Assembly (NCBI GenBank): GCA_016793325.1
Contig: JAEUKI010000060.1
Location: 62,001 to 126,000, forward strand
Source: Myxococcales bacterium
GTDB taxonomy: Bacteria; Myxococcota_A; Polyangia; Polyangiales; Ga0077539
Reading direction: 5' to 3'
DNA length: 64,000 nucleotides
Shown: positions 1 through 8,750 of the stretch, piece by piece
Position numbering within the stretch: position 1 is the first letter of the stretch
Layout: each line of letters starts with the position of its first letter
Notes under the pieces: generated by a model
Told to the model about the DNA's origin: nothing
What the model saw: the letters and a program-made list of their open reading frames with translations, nothing else
The model's database searches: none
Position numbers and translations under genes: made by a program

Positions 1-642
1 CTCGAGAAGATGATTCCTGGTGATTGTTATCATGTCGACTCGGTGATCTGGGACCGCAAGGTGGTCTTCGCTGAGGCGAGCAAGTACCGACGCCCGATGC
101 TCGAGGTCTCTCACGAGGGCGGGATCTTCGCGTCGCGCTCGCTGCCGAGGGACGGCGACGAGGCGACGGGCCTTCGCGCGATCAACGCCGACGTGATCCG
201 CGAGTTCGGCCACGTGCGAGGCGTCGCGCACACCGAGTTCATCCGCGGCGCGCACGACGGGCGCTTCTACTTTCTCGAGACCGCCGCGCGCGTCGGCGGC
301 GCGGGGATCTCGGACCTCGTCGAGGCCGCCACGGGCGTCAACCTCTGGGAAGAGTGGGCCAAGATCGAGATCTCGCAGGGTGAGACGCCGTACACGCCGC
401 CCGCTCCTCGCAACGACTACGCGGGGATCATCGTGTCGCTCACGCGCTTCGAGCAGCCGGACAACACGCCCTTCAACGACCCCGAGATCGTGTGGCGCAT
501 GAACGACAAGCCCTGGCACCTCGGGCTCGTCGTGCGCTCGGCCGACCCCGCGCGGGTCGAGCAGCTCATCGAGAGCTACGTCCCACGAATTCAACGCGAC
601 TACCACGCGGTGATCCCGCCGAAGGACCAAGCGACGAGCTGA
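1..642 (+). CDS. ATP-grasp domain protein, C-terminal part (5'-truncated by window edge)
   Basis: The frame is open from base 1 and stops with TGA at 640-642, so only the last 213 residues are present and the real start lies upstream. The visible part looks like the C-terminal half of an ATP-grasp ligase: a strand/loop ending in the acidic stretch FYFLETAARVGGAGIS, which corresponds to the Mg-ATP binding E-x-N/A-x-R-x-GG segment of the fold, followed by a helical region with DLVEAATGVNLWEEWAKIEI as in carboxylate-amine ligases. The final third (DKPWHLGLVVRSADPARVEQLIESY) resembles a small extra ATP-grasp C-terminal domain. Substrate cannot be told from this fragment. Confidence is high for the fold and low for the reaction. 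Confidence 0.75.
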   Translation, partial: LEKMIPGDCYHVDSVIWDRKVVFAEASKYRRPMLEVSHEGGIFASRSLPRDGDEATGLRAINADVIREFGHVRGVAHTEFIRGAHDGRFYFLETAARVGGAGISDLVEAATGVNLWEEWAKIEISQGETPYTPPAPRNDYAGIIVSLTRFEQPDNTPFNDPEIVWRMNDKPWHLGLVVRSADPARVEQLIESYVPRIQRDYHAVIPPKDQATS

Positions 643-651
643 GCGAGGGGT

Positions 652-2202
652 TCAGCGGGGGCGATCGAAGGTCGGCTGTCCGAGGATCAACCCGTCGACG
701 TCTTCGTGCCCGTTGTTGCGCCGTTGCGTCCGGCGGCTGGGAGCTCCGGTGTTCGTTCGACGAACGGGCGCGGTGGCCTCGGTCGCGGCGACGCCAGCGT
801 CTTGCTCGGCTGCAGCCTGACCGTTGCGCACGGGCTCGGTCGCGATCACCTGCGGTCCGTTGCCTGCCGCGGGAACGGTCACCACGCGCTCGACCACCCG
901 CGGCGGCCCATCGGACTTCCTCGTCATCGCGACGACCGCCGTCACGCCGAGCGCGATCACAGCGAGCGAGCTCACGACGGTGATCGCGATGAGCTTGCTG
1001 CGATTGGATGCGCCCGGAGCCGTGAGCACCACGGACGACGACGGGTTCGGCGTCGTGCCCGTGCGGCGCACTTCGGACACGACGAACTCGCCTGTGGCCT
1101 TGGGCGCAGCGCCCATGGGCGTCGGCGTGTTCGTCGACCAACCGCTGCGAAGCCGCGCTCGTTCGCGCGCGAGCTTGTCGCCGACGGTGGCCTTCACGAA
1201 GTCCGCGACCACGCGCGTCGGCGCCGCGAGCCCGAGCGAGTCGAGCGCGCGCGCAAAGTCCTGAGCGCTCTGCCATCGCATCGCGGGGTCGCGCTCGAGC
1301 GCGCGCATCACGACGGCCTCGACGCGCTCGGGGATCGCAGGCGCGACCGCCCTCACCTGCGTGATCTCGTGGTGCAAGATCACGCCGATCGTCTCCATGT
1401 CGGTCGCCGCGCGAAACAGCCGACGCCCGGTGAGCATCTCCCAGCACACGACGCCCATCGCGAACACGTCGACGCGACGATCGATCCCGTTGGGGTTGGT
1501 GAGCTGCTCGGGCGCCATGTACGCGATCTTGCCCTTGAGCTCTCCCTCGCGCGTGTGGCTCGCGCGGCCCGCGGCTTTGGCGATCCCGAAGTCGGTCACG
1601 CGCGCGACGCCATCGACGCCGACGAGCACGTTTTGCGGGGAAATATCCCGGTGAATCAAGTCGAGCGGCGCGCCGTCGTCGTCCCTCAGATCGTGCGCGG
1701 CGTGCAGCCCCTCGAGCGCGTCGATCGCGCACCGCAGCGCGATCGGGAGCGGAAGCCCCTCGCGCGCGCGGTTGACGTGCTCCTTGATGAGCCCCGAGAG
1801 CCTGTCGCCCTCGACGTACTCCATCACCAAGTACGGCGCTTCACCGTCCTCGACGTCGAGCGTCGCGACGACGTTGGTGTGCCTGATCCTCGCAGCGAGC
1901 CGCGCTTCTTCGAGGAAGCTCGTGACGAACTCTTCGTCGCGCTCGAGGTGCGGGTGCATGCGCTTGATCGCGACGAGCCGCGAAAACCCGCGCGCTCCGA
2001 CGGCGCGACCGAGGTAGACCGTCGCCATTCCACCGGAGGCGATCTCGCCAAGCAGCTCGTAGCGCCCGAGGCGAACGCCTTCGGTCGTCGGTGCCAACGC
2101 TGCGTCGGTGCCCGCCTCTACGGTCACTGCCCCGAAAGCGTGCCCCGTTGCGGTGCGCTTGTCACGCTCCGAGCGCGGAAGGCGCCCCACCGCCGACTGC
2201 AC
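652..2202 (-). CDS. Ser/Thr protein kinase with C-terminal transmembrane anchor
   Basis: A 516-residue Hanks-type kinase. The glycine loop is LGEIASGGMATVYLG (about 51-65), the ATP-anchoring lysine lies in VAIKRM (K80), the catalytic loop is HRDISPQN (184-191) and the metal-binding DFG is at 204-206, followed by the MAPE segment near 229-232; every catalytic residue is present, so activity is expected. A single hydrophobic helix at about 400-425 is followed by about 85 residues of low-complexity Ala/Thr/Arg-rich sequence, which would lie outside the membrane. HRD[IV]SPQN is the usual loop of myxobacterial kinases. It sits 42 bp downstream of the TPR protein gene (2245-3243) and is probably co-transcribed with it and rnhA. 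The start is not certain: GTG codons at residues 26 and 28 are alternatives. Confidence 0.9.
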   Translation of the reverse strand: MQSAVGRLPRSERDKRTATGHAFGAVTVEAGTDAALAPTTEGVRLGRYELLGEIASGGMATVYLGRAVGARGFSRLVAIKRMHPHLERDEEFVTSFLEEARLAARIRHTNVVATLDVEDGEAPYLVMEYVEGDRLSGLIKEHVNRAREGLPLPIALRCAIDALEGLHAAHDLRDDDGAPLDLIHRDISPQNVLVGVDGVARVTDFGIAKAAGRASHTREGELKGKIAYMAPEQLTNPNGIDRRVDVFAMGVVCWEMLTGRRLFRAATDMETIGVILHHEITQVRAVAPAIPERVEAVVMRALERDPAMRWQSAQDFARALDSLGLAAPTRVVADFVKATVGDKLARERARLRSGWSTNTPTPMGAAPKATGEFVVSEVRRTGTTPNPSSSVVLTAPGASNRSKLIAITVVSSLAVIALGVTAVVAMTRKSDGPPRVVERVVTVPAAGNGPQVIATEPVRNGQAAAEQDAGVAATEATAPVRRTNTGAPSRRTQRRNNGHEDVDGLILGQPTFDRPR

Positions 2203-2244
2203 GAACTCGCAACGCGCTGCGGCAAACGCCCACAGTGTGCGCGG

Positions 2245-3243
2245 TTAGAACTGCCCCGCGACGACGGCTCCGCCGGGCGTCGGGAGCACGACCCACGCGG
2301 TCGTCGGCTGCGTCGAGGGGCTCTGTTCGCTCGATGCTGGCCGCGCGGGAGCAAACGACCAGCGCGTGAACACCGCGGCCCCTCCGGCGAACGCCGTGAT
2401 GATCGAGCCGGCGACGAGGAGTCCCGTCGTTCGATCTTCGGCCGCGTACACGGCGCGCTCTTGCTCGGGGATGAAGATCCCCATGTTTGCGTTTTCGATC
2501 AGGCGACGGCCGCGCGGGAGCGCGTCGGCCCACCACGAGATCGCCGCGCCCGTGAGCAACCCCACGCCGACGGCGCCGGCCGCGATGGGCACGGCGGGAT
2601 GAAATCGAAACGCCGGCGGTGGCGGCGGTGGCGGCGGCGGGAGGTCCCGTCGCGGCGGCGGTGGCGGTGGCGGCGGTCGCGTGAAGCCCACCTCTCCGGT
2701 GCCTCCTGCGCGCGCGTCGACCGTGCGGCGCTGCGCGAGCGTCTCGCCGAAGTGCGCCGTGAGCGTGCGCGATCCGGGCTCGAGAAAGAAATCGCGCCGC
2801 GTCTGCAGCACGCCGTCGACCTCGACCTCGCACTCGGCGTCGCACGTGATCATCACGCGATAGAGCTGCGGAGAGAGCTCGGTCAGCGTCTGCTGCGCGA
2901 TGCGCATCGCCGGCCGCTGCGTGGGGTATCGCTCGACGAGCTCGAGCGAGAGCGTCGCCGCGCGGGTCATGTGATACGCGCCCTCGGACTGACGGTGCGC
3001 GCGCACCGCGCCGAGCAGCGCTTGCCACGACGGCGCGCTTCGGTACGAGGCCTCGTAGAAGTTGGCCGCGGCGTTGAAATCGCGGCGCAGATAGCGCTCA
3101 CCCGCGCGTCGAAAGGCCTCTTCTGCGGCGCGAACGTCCTGCGCGCTCGCGTCGCGCGCGACGCTCGTGGTCGCGACGAGCGCGCTCAGCGCGACGATCG
3201 CAGGCAGCCATCGGGGTCGACGATCGATGCGGCGCAGCTCCAT
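2245..3243 (-). CDS. Secreted TPR-like / PEGA-like protein with Pro-rich linker
   Basis: A 332-residue exported protein. The ATG at 3243 gives a clean signal peptide (basic MELRRIDRRPRW, hydrophobic core, cleavage after ARDASA). A GTG at 3288 that overlaps the rnhA stop as GTGA would add 15 residues and is the alternative start. The mature N-terminus (about 38-110) is helical and reads as TPR-like (AEEAFRRAGERYLRRDFNAA). A beta domain follows with CDAECEVEVDGVLQTRRDFF, a PEGA-like surface module with a Cys pair. Two polyproline runs (8-9 Pro each) form a linker, then two hydrophobic helices. This layout is common in myxobacterial proteins encoded beside Ser/Thr kinases, and here the kinase is the next gene. 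Exact role unknown. Confidence 0.75.
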   Translation of the reverse strand: MELRRIDRRPRWLPAIVALSALVATTSVARDASAQDVRAAEEAFRRAGERYLRRDFNAAANFYEASYRSAPSWQALLGAVRAHRQSEGAYHMTRAATLSLELVERYPTQRPAMRIAQQTLTELSPQLYRVMITCDAECEVEVDGVLQTRRDFFLEPGSRTLTAHFGETLAQRRTVDARAGGTGEVGFTRPPPPPPPPRRDLPPPPPPPPPAFRFHPAVPIAAGAVGVGLLTGAAISWWADALPRGRRLIENANMGIFIPEQERAVYAAEDRTTGLLVAGSIITAFAGGAAVFTRWSFAPARPASSEQSPSTQPTTAWVVLPTPGGAVVAGQF

Positions 3244-3284
3244 CAGCGTCGGCGATGGTACACCGGTTGAGCCTCGGCGATCGA

Positions 3285-3998
3285 TCACGAACCGTAGCGC
3301 TTCTCGCTGGTCGCCCGGTTCGTCACGGCCTGACGCGCGAGCTCGTCAGCGCGCTCGTTGAGCAGCACGCCCGCGTGTCCAGGGACGTAGTGCAGCGTGA
3401 CGTTGTGTCGGCCCGCGAGCTTGGCGCGGATCGAGAGCACGAGCTCGGTGTTGGCCTTCGCCTTCCACCCCTTCGAGAGAACGCCGATCGAGTACTGCGA
3501 GTCCGTGTGGATCGCGAGCGGCCGCGCGTCGTCGGGCGAAGCCTCGAGCGCGCGCAGGACCGCGGTCAGCTCGGCGATGTTGTTGGTGGCCGTGCCCAGA
3601 TACTCGCTGAGCTCGAGGCGAGATTTGCCGTCGATGAGCACCATTCCGAGCCCCGCGGGGCCAGGATTTCCGCTGCACGCGCCGTCGGCGTACACGATGA
3701 TCGCGCCCTCGGCGATCTTGGGTCCGTCGACGCCGCCCTTCGCGAGCGCCTCGGCCTTGGTCGTTCGCGCGCCGGGCTTCTTCGCGGGCGCGCTCGCTTC
3801 GATCGCCGCGCAGTGGTCGTCGGGCATCACTTTGGAGCCTTCGACGACCTCGAGGTTCTTCGCCGCGGCGTGATACGCCTTGGGAGACTTCGCGTTGTAC
3901 CGAATCTCGACGCGGCCCGCGTCAGCGATCGGGTTGCCTTCGTCGTCGACGCGAGCCCACACCTCGCTGTCTCGCAGTCGCATCTTTCGCCACGGCAT
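3285..3998 (-). CDS. rnhA: Ribonuclease HI with N-terminal extension
   Basis: A 237-residue protein whose C-terminal 140 residues are an RNase HI domain that cleaves the RNA strand of RNA-DNA hybrids. The four catalytic carboxylates are visible: D105 in YADGACSGNPG, E143 in NNIAELTAVLRAL, D166 in IHTDSQYS and D218 in NERADELA, with the general-base histidine in PGHAG (H208). The basic handle KGWKAKAN is present. Ahead of the domain lie about 95 residues that are not part of classical 155-residue RNase HI: they contain WARVDDEGNPI and GRVEIRYNAKSPKAYHAAAKN, with a Lys/Ala linker at 71-95. They do not obviously match the caulimovirus-type hybrid-binding module, so an unassigned nucleic-acid binding extension is likely. 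The gene starts an operon with 2245-3243 and the kinase. Confidence 0.93.
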   Translation of the reverse strand: MPWRKMRLRDSEVWARVDDEGNPIADAGRVEIRYNAKSPKAYHAAAKNLEVVEGSKVMPDDHCAAIEASAPAKKPGARTTKAEALAKGGVDGPKIAEGAIIVYADGACSGNPGPAGLGMVLIDGKSRLELSEYLGTATNNIAELTAVLRALEASPDDARPLAIHTDSQYSIGVLSKGWKAKANTELVLSIRAKLAGRHNVTLHYVPGHAGVLLNERADELARQAVTNRATSEKRYGS

Positions 3999-4065
3999 CG
4001 TCTGAGACCTGTCGACGCCGGGATAGCATCCCTCACAATTCGCGGGGTACTTTTCGCGCTCATCG

Positions 4066-5133
4066 ATGGACCCACCCCCACGGACTTCGGCGTCCTCGTT
4101 GGCGCGTAGCGCTGCGGTCGCCGCCTTGATCGCGGCCGGAGCGCTCGGCGGATTCCTCTACGGGCGCCGAGCGAGCGAGCGCACGAGCCCGCAACGGACC
4201 GAGGCGCGGTCGTCGATCGATCCGGTCGCGATCGTTCCCCACGGGACGCGGTTCGTCGTGGCCGCGGACATCGCGCGCGCCCGCGGCGCAGCGTCGACGA
4301 TGGAGCTCTTCGCCTCGGTCGTCGGCGACGATTGCCGCTCGCGCCTCGCGCCTCGCGTGCAGCGGATGTTCGTGTTCGCGAGGGACGCCACGCTCGACGA
4401 GAGCGCGTTCGTCTTCGAAGCACAGGTCACGCGCGACGAGCTCGCGCAGTGCCTCCGAGAAGGCCGCGCGAACCTCGATCGATCGATCGTCGGCTACCGG
4501 GGAATCGAGCTCTCTCGCGCGGTCGCGCAACGGCCGCGAGAGCTCCTTCCCTCGCAAGACAGCAACGACGTCGCGGCGCTCCCGGGCGGGCTCTTGATCG
4601 CCGGCCCTTCGAGCGCTGTGGCCGCGATCATCGACCGCGCCCTCGACCCGACGCAGCGCGACGCCACCACAGCGCTCGGGCCGGCCCTCAGCGCGCTGCA
4701 CGAGCGGCTCGAGCGCAACTACACGATCGCGGTCCTGTCGCTCGCAAGGCCGACGACAGGGCGGCTCGGCTCGCTCCTCGCCAACGTCGAAGGCATCGCC
4801 GTGTCCCTCCACGCGCGAGATCGACTCCGAATCGAAGCGCATTTCGTGTGCGACAATTTCGACGCGCCGCGCGCGCTCGCCGACACGCTCGGCGCGCAGC
4901 GCGAGCAAGCGCGGGCCGAAGTGCAGCTCGCGACGCTCCAGCGCATCCTCGGCGAAGCGCGCATCGAGCGCCTCGCCAACGCCGTGCGCGTGACCTCCGA
5001 GCTCTCGGCCAACGACGTCGGCGCGGTGGTCTCGGCGCTGCGCCTCGCGCTCGCGAGCGCCGCAGAGCCCCCTGGCGCTCGAGCGCCGAGCGCGGAATCG
5101 AGCGCGGACGCGGGGACGGACGCCGCTCGCTGA
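4066..5133 (+). CDS. Membrane-anchored protein of unknown function
   Basis: 355 residues, unrecognised. An N-terminal hydrophobic helix (about 11-31, SLARSAAVAALIAAGALGGF followed by LYGRRASER) most likely anchors it in the inner membrane with the remainder periplasmic. The body is alpha/beta with a regular pattern of FVVAADIARAR, FVFEAQVTRDEL and IAVLSLARP segments resembling the repeated halves of a two-lobed periplasmic protein; two cysteines (CRSRLAP and AQCLREG) lie in the first half and one (FVCDNF) in the second. The C-terminus is a low-complexity Ala/Ser/Asp tail. It is transcribed away from rnhA across a 67-bp gap, and a hairpin followed by a T run overlaps its stop codon. I assign no function. 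Confidence 0.7.
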   Translation: MDPPPRTSASSLARSAAVAALIAAGALGGFLYGRRASERTSPQRTEARSSIDPVAIVPHGTRFVVAADIARARGAASTMELFASVVGDDCRSRLAPRVQRMFVFARDATLDESAFVFEAQVTRDELAQCLREGRANLDRSIVGYRGIELSRAVAQRPRELLPSQDSNDVAALPGGLLIAGPSSAVAAIIDRALDPTQRDATTALGPALSALHERLERNYTIAVLSLARPTTGRLGSLLANVEGIAVSLHARDRLRIEAHFVCDNFDAPRALADTLGAQREQARAEVQLATLQRILGEARIERLANAVRVTSELSANDVGAVVSALRLALASAAEPPGARAPSAESSADAGTDAAR

Positions 5134-5155
5134 CCGCGGGTCAGCGCTTCTTTTT
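5128..5155 (+). terminator. Rho-independent terminator overlapping the 4066-5133 stop
   Basis: A perfect dyad, CGCTGACC (5128-5135) and GGTCAGCG (5139-5146), with a three-base loop, is followed by CTTCTTTTT at 5147-5155, so the plus-strand transcript would end in a GC stem and U run. It sits between two convergent genes whose stops are only 7 bp apart. The same 19-bp palindrome recurs inverted at 30336-30354. Confidence 0.6.
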
Positions 5156-6460
5156 CGGGCTGACGTCAGTTCCAGCGATGAGCGTCGGCGCCGCGGGGGC
5201 CTCGTCCATCTTGACCGGGTCTTCGACGGTGCGGTCCTCGATCGAGACGTCCCAGCTCTTGGCAGCGTCGTTTTTGGGGGCGCGCGCTTTGTCGCGAGGC
5301 TTCTCTTTGCGCTCGGGTCGCGTGCCGCGCGGAGCGCCGAGGAGCGCGTCCACCGCGTCGAGCAGTCGATCAGCCTCTTCGCTCGCGACGCCGACGAGCT
5401 CGAGCGAGCGCGAGTCCTTGGTGCGCACGAGCAGCCGCGTTCGGCCCGTGACGCCGGGCCACACCGCGCGCAACACGAGCTCGAGCGCGACGCCGAGGAG
5501 GATCATCCCGAGGCCGATCGCGACGACGGCGAACCACTTGGCGCCGAGGCCCTCGAAGACGCGCTTGGCGCCGAGGAGCGTTCCGACCAAGAGGCCCGCG
5601 ATCGAGAGCGCCGCCGGCGCCGAGGGAAACCGCACTTCTTTGCGAAGCTCGACGAGCTCGCGCACGGGCATGCGCACGTCCCACGTTTGCAGCGTTCGAC
5701 CGAGGACCTCGCTGTGTCCGACGAGCCTGAGCGCCTCGCCTTCGAGCGAGAGCGTCGCGGGCCGACGAAACGAAAAGATCCACCCGCCGAGCGTGCGAAC
5801 CACGCCTCGAAGCGCGCCCCATCCGACGAGCGACCCCAGCAATCGAGGCCAGAACCCGCGGGCGTAGCCCTCGACGTCGACGGCCACGCTCACGTCGGCC
5901 GCGTCGCGATCGTCTGCGCCGCGGTCGTCGGAGTGTTGCTCGCGCGTCACGAGGCCGCGGAGGGCGCGAACGGCTTCGATCGCGCGGAGCGACCCTGCGT
6001 CGACGGAGGCGTCGGACAAGAGCTTGTGGAAGCGCTCGGCGGTGTCCGACGGGAGCGCGGCGAGCGCGGCTTCGTACGGCGCATACGGCCCGGTAAACTC
6101 GAGCCAGTCGAGGTCTGCGAGTCGCGCGCGAACCTTCGCGGGGCCGCCCTCGCCATCGAGGATCTCGCCGACGTGTCGCGCGAGAAGGACGCTGACGAGC
6201 GCGCGCTCGGCGGCGGTCTTCGGGCCGCGGCGGAGCACTTCGATCGGTCGAACGCCGTCGACTTCGCACGTCGCGTCCGTGGCGCCCACTTCGCCGCAGC
6301 GCGCCTCGATTTGCTGATGCGAGACGGCGCCGGTGCGAGCCTCGGATTGCGCGAGGAGCACCTCGCCGACGACCCTCGAAGCTGCGCGGACGTCGGCGCG
6401 TGGTTTTCGAGCGAGCGATTCCGCTGCGCTGCGGAGCGTGTCGCGGTCGAGGAGTGTCAT
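5141..6460 (-). CDS. Large membrane protein of unknown function
   Basis: 439 residues, no family recognised. The first about 190 residues are soluble and helical, with two internal cysteines (EARCGEVGATDATCE). A short hydrophobic segment near 205-225 (FWPRLLGSLVGWGALRG) precedes a beta-rich stretch (LSLEGEALRLVGHSEVLGR), then two strong membrane helices at about 283-335 (LSIAGLLVGTLLGAKRVF and WFAVVAIGLGMILLGVALEL). The cytoplasmic C-terminus is basic and Lys/Asp-rich and ends DVSPKKKR. Start ATG at 6460. It is the last gene of the 9955-to-5141 operon, 25 bp downstream of the alkaline-phosphatase-like gene, so a joint envelope role is plausible but not shown. Confidence 0.7.
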   Translation of the reverse strand: MTLLDRDTLRSAAESLARKPRADVRAASRVVGEVLLAQSEARTGAVSHQQIEARCGEVGATDATCEVDGVRPIEVLRRGPKTAAERALVSVLLARHVGEILDGEGGPAKVRARLADLDWLEFTGPYAPYEAALAALPSDTAERFHKLLSDASVDAGSLRAIEAVRALRGLVTREQHSDDRGADDRDAADVSVAVDVEGYARGFWPRLLGSLVGWGALRGVVRTLGGWIFSFRRPATLSLEGEALRLVGHSEVLGRTLQTWDVRMPVRELVELRKEVRFPSAPAALSIAGLLVGTLLGAKRVFEGLGAKWFAVVAIGLGMILLGVALELVLRAVWPGVTGRTRLLVRTKDSRSLELVGVASEEADRLLDAVDALLGAPRGTRPERKEKPRDKARAPKNDAAKSWDVSIEDRTVEDPVKMDEAPAAPTLIAGTDVSPKKKR

Positions 6461-6485
6461 CGGAGATTCTGCGGGCGGGAGGGTG

Positions 6486-8732
6486 TCACGAACCGCCCCC
6501 TTGCGTCTCGATCTGTCGAATCTCGCGCAACGACGCGCGAATTTGCTCGTAGCGCGCCCGCTCGCGAGCGAGGACGTCCGCGCGCGTCGAGGACAAGTCT
6601 GTGCGCTCGAGCGGATCGACAGAGAGGTCGAACAGCTCCGGTCGACGCGGATTGCGCACGAGGAGCTTGTAGGGCCAGTCGATCATGGCGCGGCGCGTTC
6701 CGTTGTACGGGCCTTCGGGCAGCTCGCAGTACACGGGGCGCGGCTCGGCGGGGGCGCCGAACATCTCGGGGACGAGGCTCGTTCCGCTGACGAAATCCTC
6801 GGCGTTTGGCGCGGGAACAGGCAGTCGCAGGAGCTCGAGCACCGTCGGGAGCAGATCGATGTGCCCGCGCGGGGTCTCGATGTGTCGCGCGGCCACGTCG
6901 GGGACGTAGATGATCCACGGAACACGAACGAGTTCTTCCCACAGCTCGATTCCGTGCCACGACATTCCGTGCTCGCCGAACGCTTCTCCGTGGTCCGCCG
7001 TGACCACGACGATCGTGCGGTTCGCGAACGGCGACGCAGCCAACCGATCGAGGATGCGACCGATCTGCCGGTCGGTGAACGCCACTTCTGCGTCGTATTT
7101 TCCCCGCTCGGTGCGCGAGAACGGCGGGAGCTCTGGGTGCAACACGTACTGCTTGTGCGGGTCGAAGAAGTGCGCCCAGAGCATGAAGCGCCCGCTCGTA
7201 AACGTCGCGTCGCCGAGCAGCGCGAGGGCCTTGTCCGCGACGCGCGCGTCGGTGCTCACGCTCTCGCCGGCTTCTCCGCCGGGCGTCGCGCTCACGTCGA
7301 CGCGCTCGATGCCCTGAAAGAGCCCGAAGCGCGGGTTGAAATAAAAGTGAGACGCGACCGAGGCCGTGTGAAATCCAGCGCTGCGCGCGCGCTCGGCGAG
7401 AAAGACGTTTCCACGGTCGGGGTAGCGAACGAAGTGGTTGTCGTCTCGCGCGCACTCGGTTGGATACCGCCCCGCCATGATCGGCCCGATCGAGCGACCC
7501 GTGTACGAGCTCATCGCGTACGCGCGATCGAACACGACCGATCGCGCCGCGAGTCGATCGAGGTTCGGCGAGAGCTCCCTCGGGTTGCCCGCGTAGTGCA
7601 GGTCCCACCGCAGCGTGTCCACCGTGATGAACACGAGGTTCGCGTCCCGCGGGAGCGTTCGCGCGATGCGCTCGGCGAGCGACGGTGGAGGCGCTCTCGG
7701 CGCCGCGCGAACCACGACAGGGGCGTCCCCGCCCGAGCAGTCCTCGTCGACGCCGTTTCCCGGAACGTCGCGCGCGTCTGGAAATCTCCTCGCGTCGCGA
7801 TCGTCACAGTCCCCTCCGCCGAAGAGCGCGCTCGCCCCGTCGCGGTCGCGATCCGTTCGCTTTCGCAGCGCGCGAAGGACCACGCGCGCCAGGCCCGAGC
7901 GCGACTCGATCACCGTCGCCGACGCAGAGCGCTCGAAGCGAAGCGCGGTCTCGCGCAGCGTCACGCCCGCGATCACGGGGCCGAAGAGCGTCGCGCCGAG
8001 CGCGAGGACCCACCGTCGCGATACAGCCCACAAAATCAAGCTGCTCGCGGCGAACGCGCCGACGAGCGTGAGCGCCGGAGACAAATCGAGCTCGGGTTTC
8101 TTCAGGACCCCGTACGCGCCGAGCACGCCGCCGCGGCCGTGGATGTCTCCTGTCGCGACGCCCACCGCGACGATCACCGCGGCGATCGAGAGCCCGATGA
8201 GCCAGGGCCGCGCGAGAGGACCGAGCTTGCCCTCGGTGGGGTCGTCGGCGATCGCTCGGCGCGCGAGGTGCGTCGCGGCGAGGAGCGCGATCGAGAGCGC
8301 CACGGTGAGCGCGAAGAGCGCGGCGGACTGCGCGAACGCCGCGAGCCCCACGTGGTGAAACGCGGTCATGAAGAACGCGCCCGCCCGCGCCGAGAGCCCG
8401 ATCCACAGCGCGGCCGCCGCAGGAGCGCAGAGGGCGAGCGCCCGAAGCGTGCGTCCGCGCGCGGGGTCCTCGTCGTGCCACGCGAGCGCACGGCGCGCGC
8501 GCGCCTCGGACAATACGAGCGCGAGCGGAACGAGCACGACCGCGATTAGCGCGGCCGAGGGCGACTGGAGCGCGGCCTCGCGCAACGCAGCGCCCGCGCG
8601 ATCGACGGGCGTGCGCAGCGCGCCCGAGAGCGCAGCGGCCACGAGCGTTCCGAGCAGCGAGCCGCCGAGCGCGGCGAGCGCGCGACGAAGCGGCGAAGAG
8701 TCCGAGTCACGAGCGGAGTCACCAGGGGTCAC
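6486..8732 (-). CDS. Integral-membrane alkaline-phosphatase-superfamily hydrolase (sulfatase-like) with MopE-type metal-binding insert
   Basis: 748 residues with a GTG start. The N-terminal about 260 residues hold six or seven membrane helices. Residues 294-333 carry a Ca/metal-binding string (DRDRDG, then GGGDCDDRDARRFPDA and NGVDEDC) of the MopE/thrombospondin-3 kind, which is usually found on surface proteins. The hydrolase domain starts near 363: metal-binding TVDTLR (D372), then SSYTGRSIGPIMAGRYP, where T411 occupies the nucleophile position, and TADHGEAFGEHG farther on. Classical sulfatases have C/S-x-P-x-R there for formylglycine formation; this protein has Thr-Gly-Arg, so it should act as a phosphatase, phosphodiesterase or phospho-group transferase rather than a formylglycine sulfatase (inference). 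The gene lies 18 bp after 8751-9557. Confidence 0.85.
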   Translation of the reverse strand: MTPGDSARDSDSSPLRRALAALGGSLLGTLVAAALSGALRTPVDRAGAALREAALQSPSAALIAVVLVPLALVLSEARARRALAWHDEDPARGRTLRALALCAPAAAALWIGLSARAGAFFMTAFHHVGLAAFAQSAALFALTVALSIALLAATHLARRAIADDPTEGKLGPLARPWLIGLSIAAVIVAVGVATGDIHGRGGVLGAYGVLKKPELDLSPALTLVGAFAASSLILWAVSRRWVLALGATLFGPVIAGVTLRETALRFERSASATVIESRSGLARVVLRALRKRTDRDRDGASALFGGGDCDDRDARRFPDARDVPGNGVDEDCSGGDAPVVVRAAPRAPPPSLAERIARTLPRDANLVFITVDTLRWDLHYAGNPRELSPNLDRLAARSVVFDRAYAMSSYTGRSIGPIMAGRYPTECARDDNHFVRYPDRGNVFLAERARSAGFHTASVASHFYFNPRFGLFQGIERVDVSATPGGEAGESVSTDARVADKALALLGDATFTSGRFMLWAHFFDPHKQYVLHPELPPFSRTERGKYDAEVAFTDRQIGRILDRLAASPFANRTIVVVTADHGEAFGEHGMSWHGIELWEELVRVPWIIYVPDVAARHIETPRGHIDLLPTVLELLRLPVPAPNAEDFVSGTSLVPEMFGAPAEPRPVYCELPEGPYNGTRRAMIDWPYKLLVRNPRRPELFDLSVDPLERTDLSSTRADVLARERARYEQIRASLREIRQIETQGGGS

Positions 8733-8750
8733 GAGCGATCGGCGCGCACG

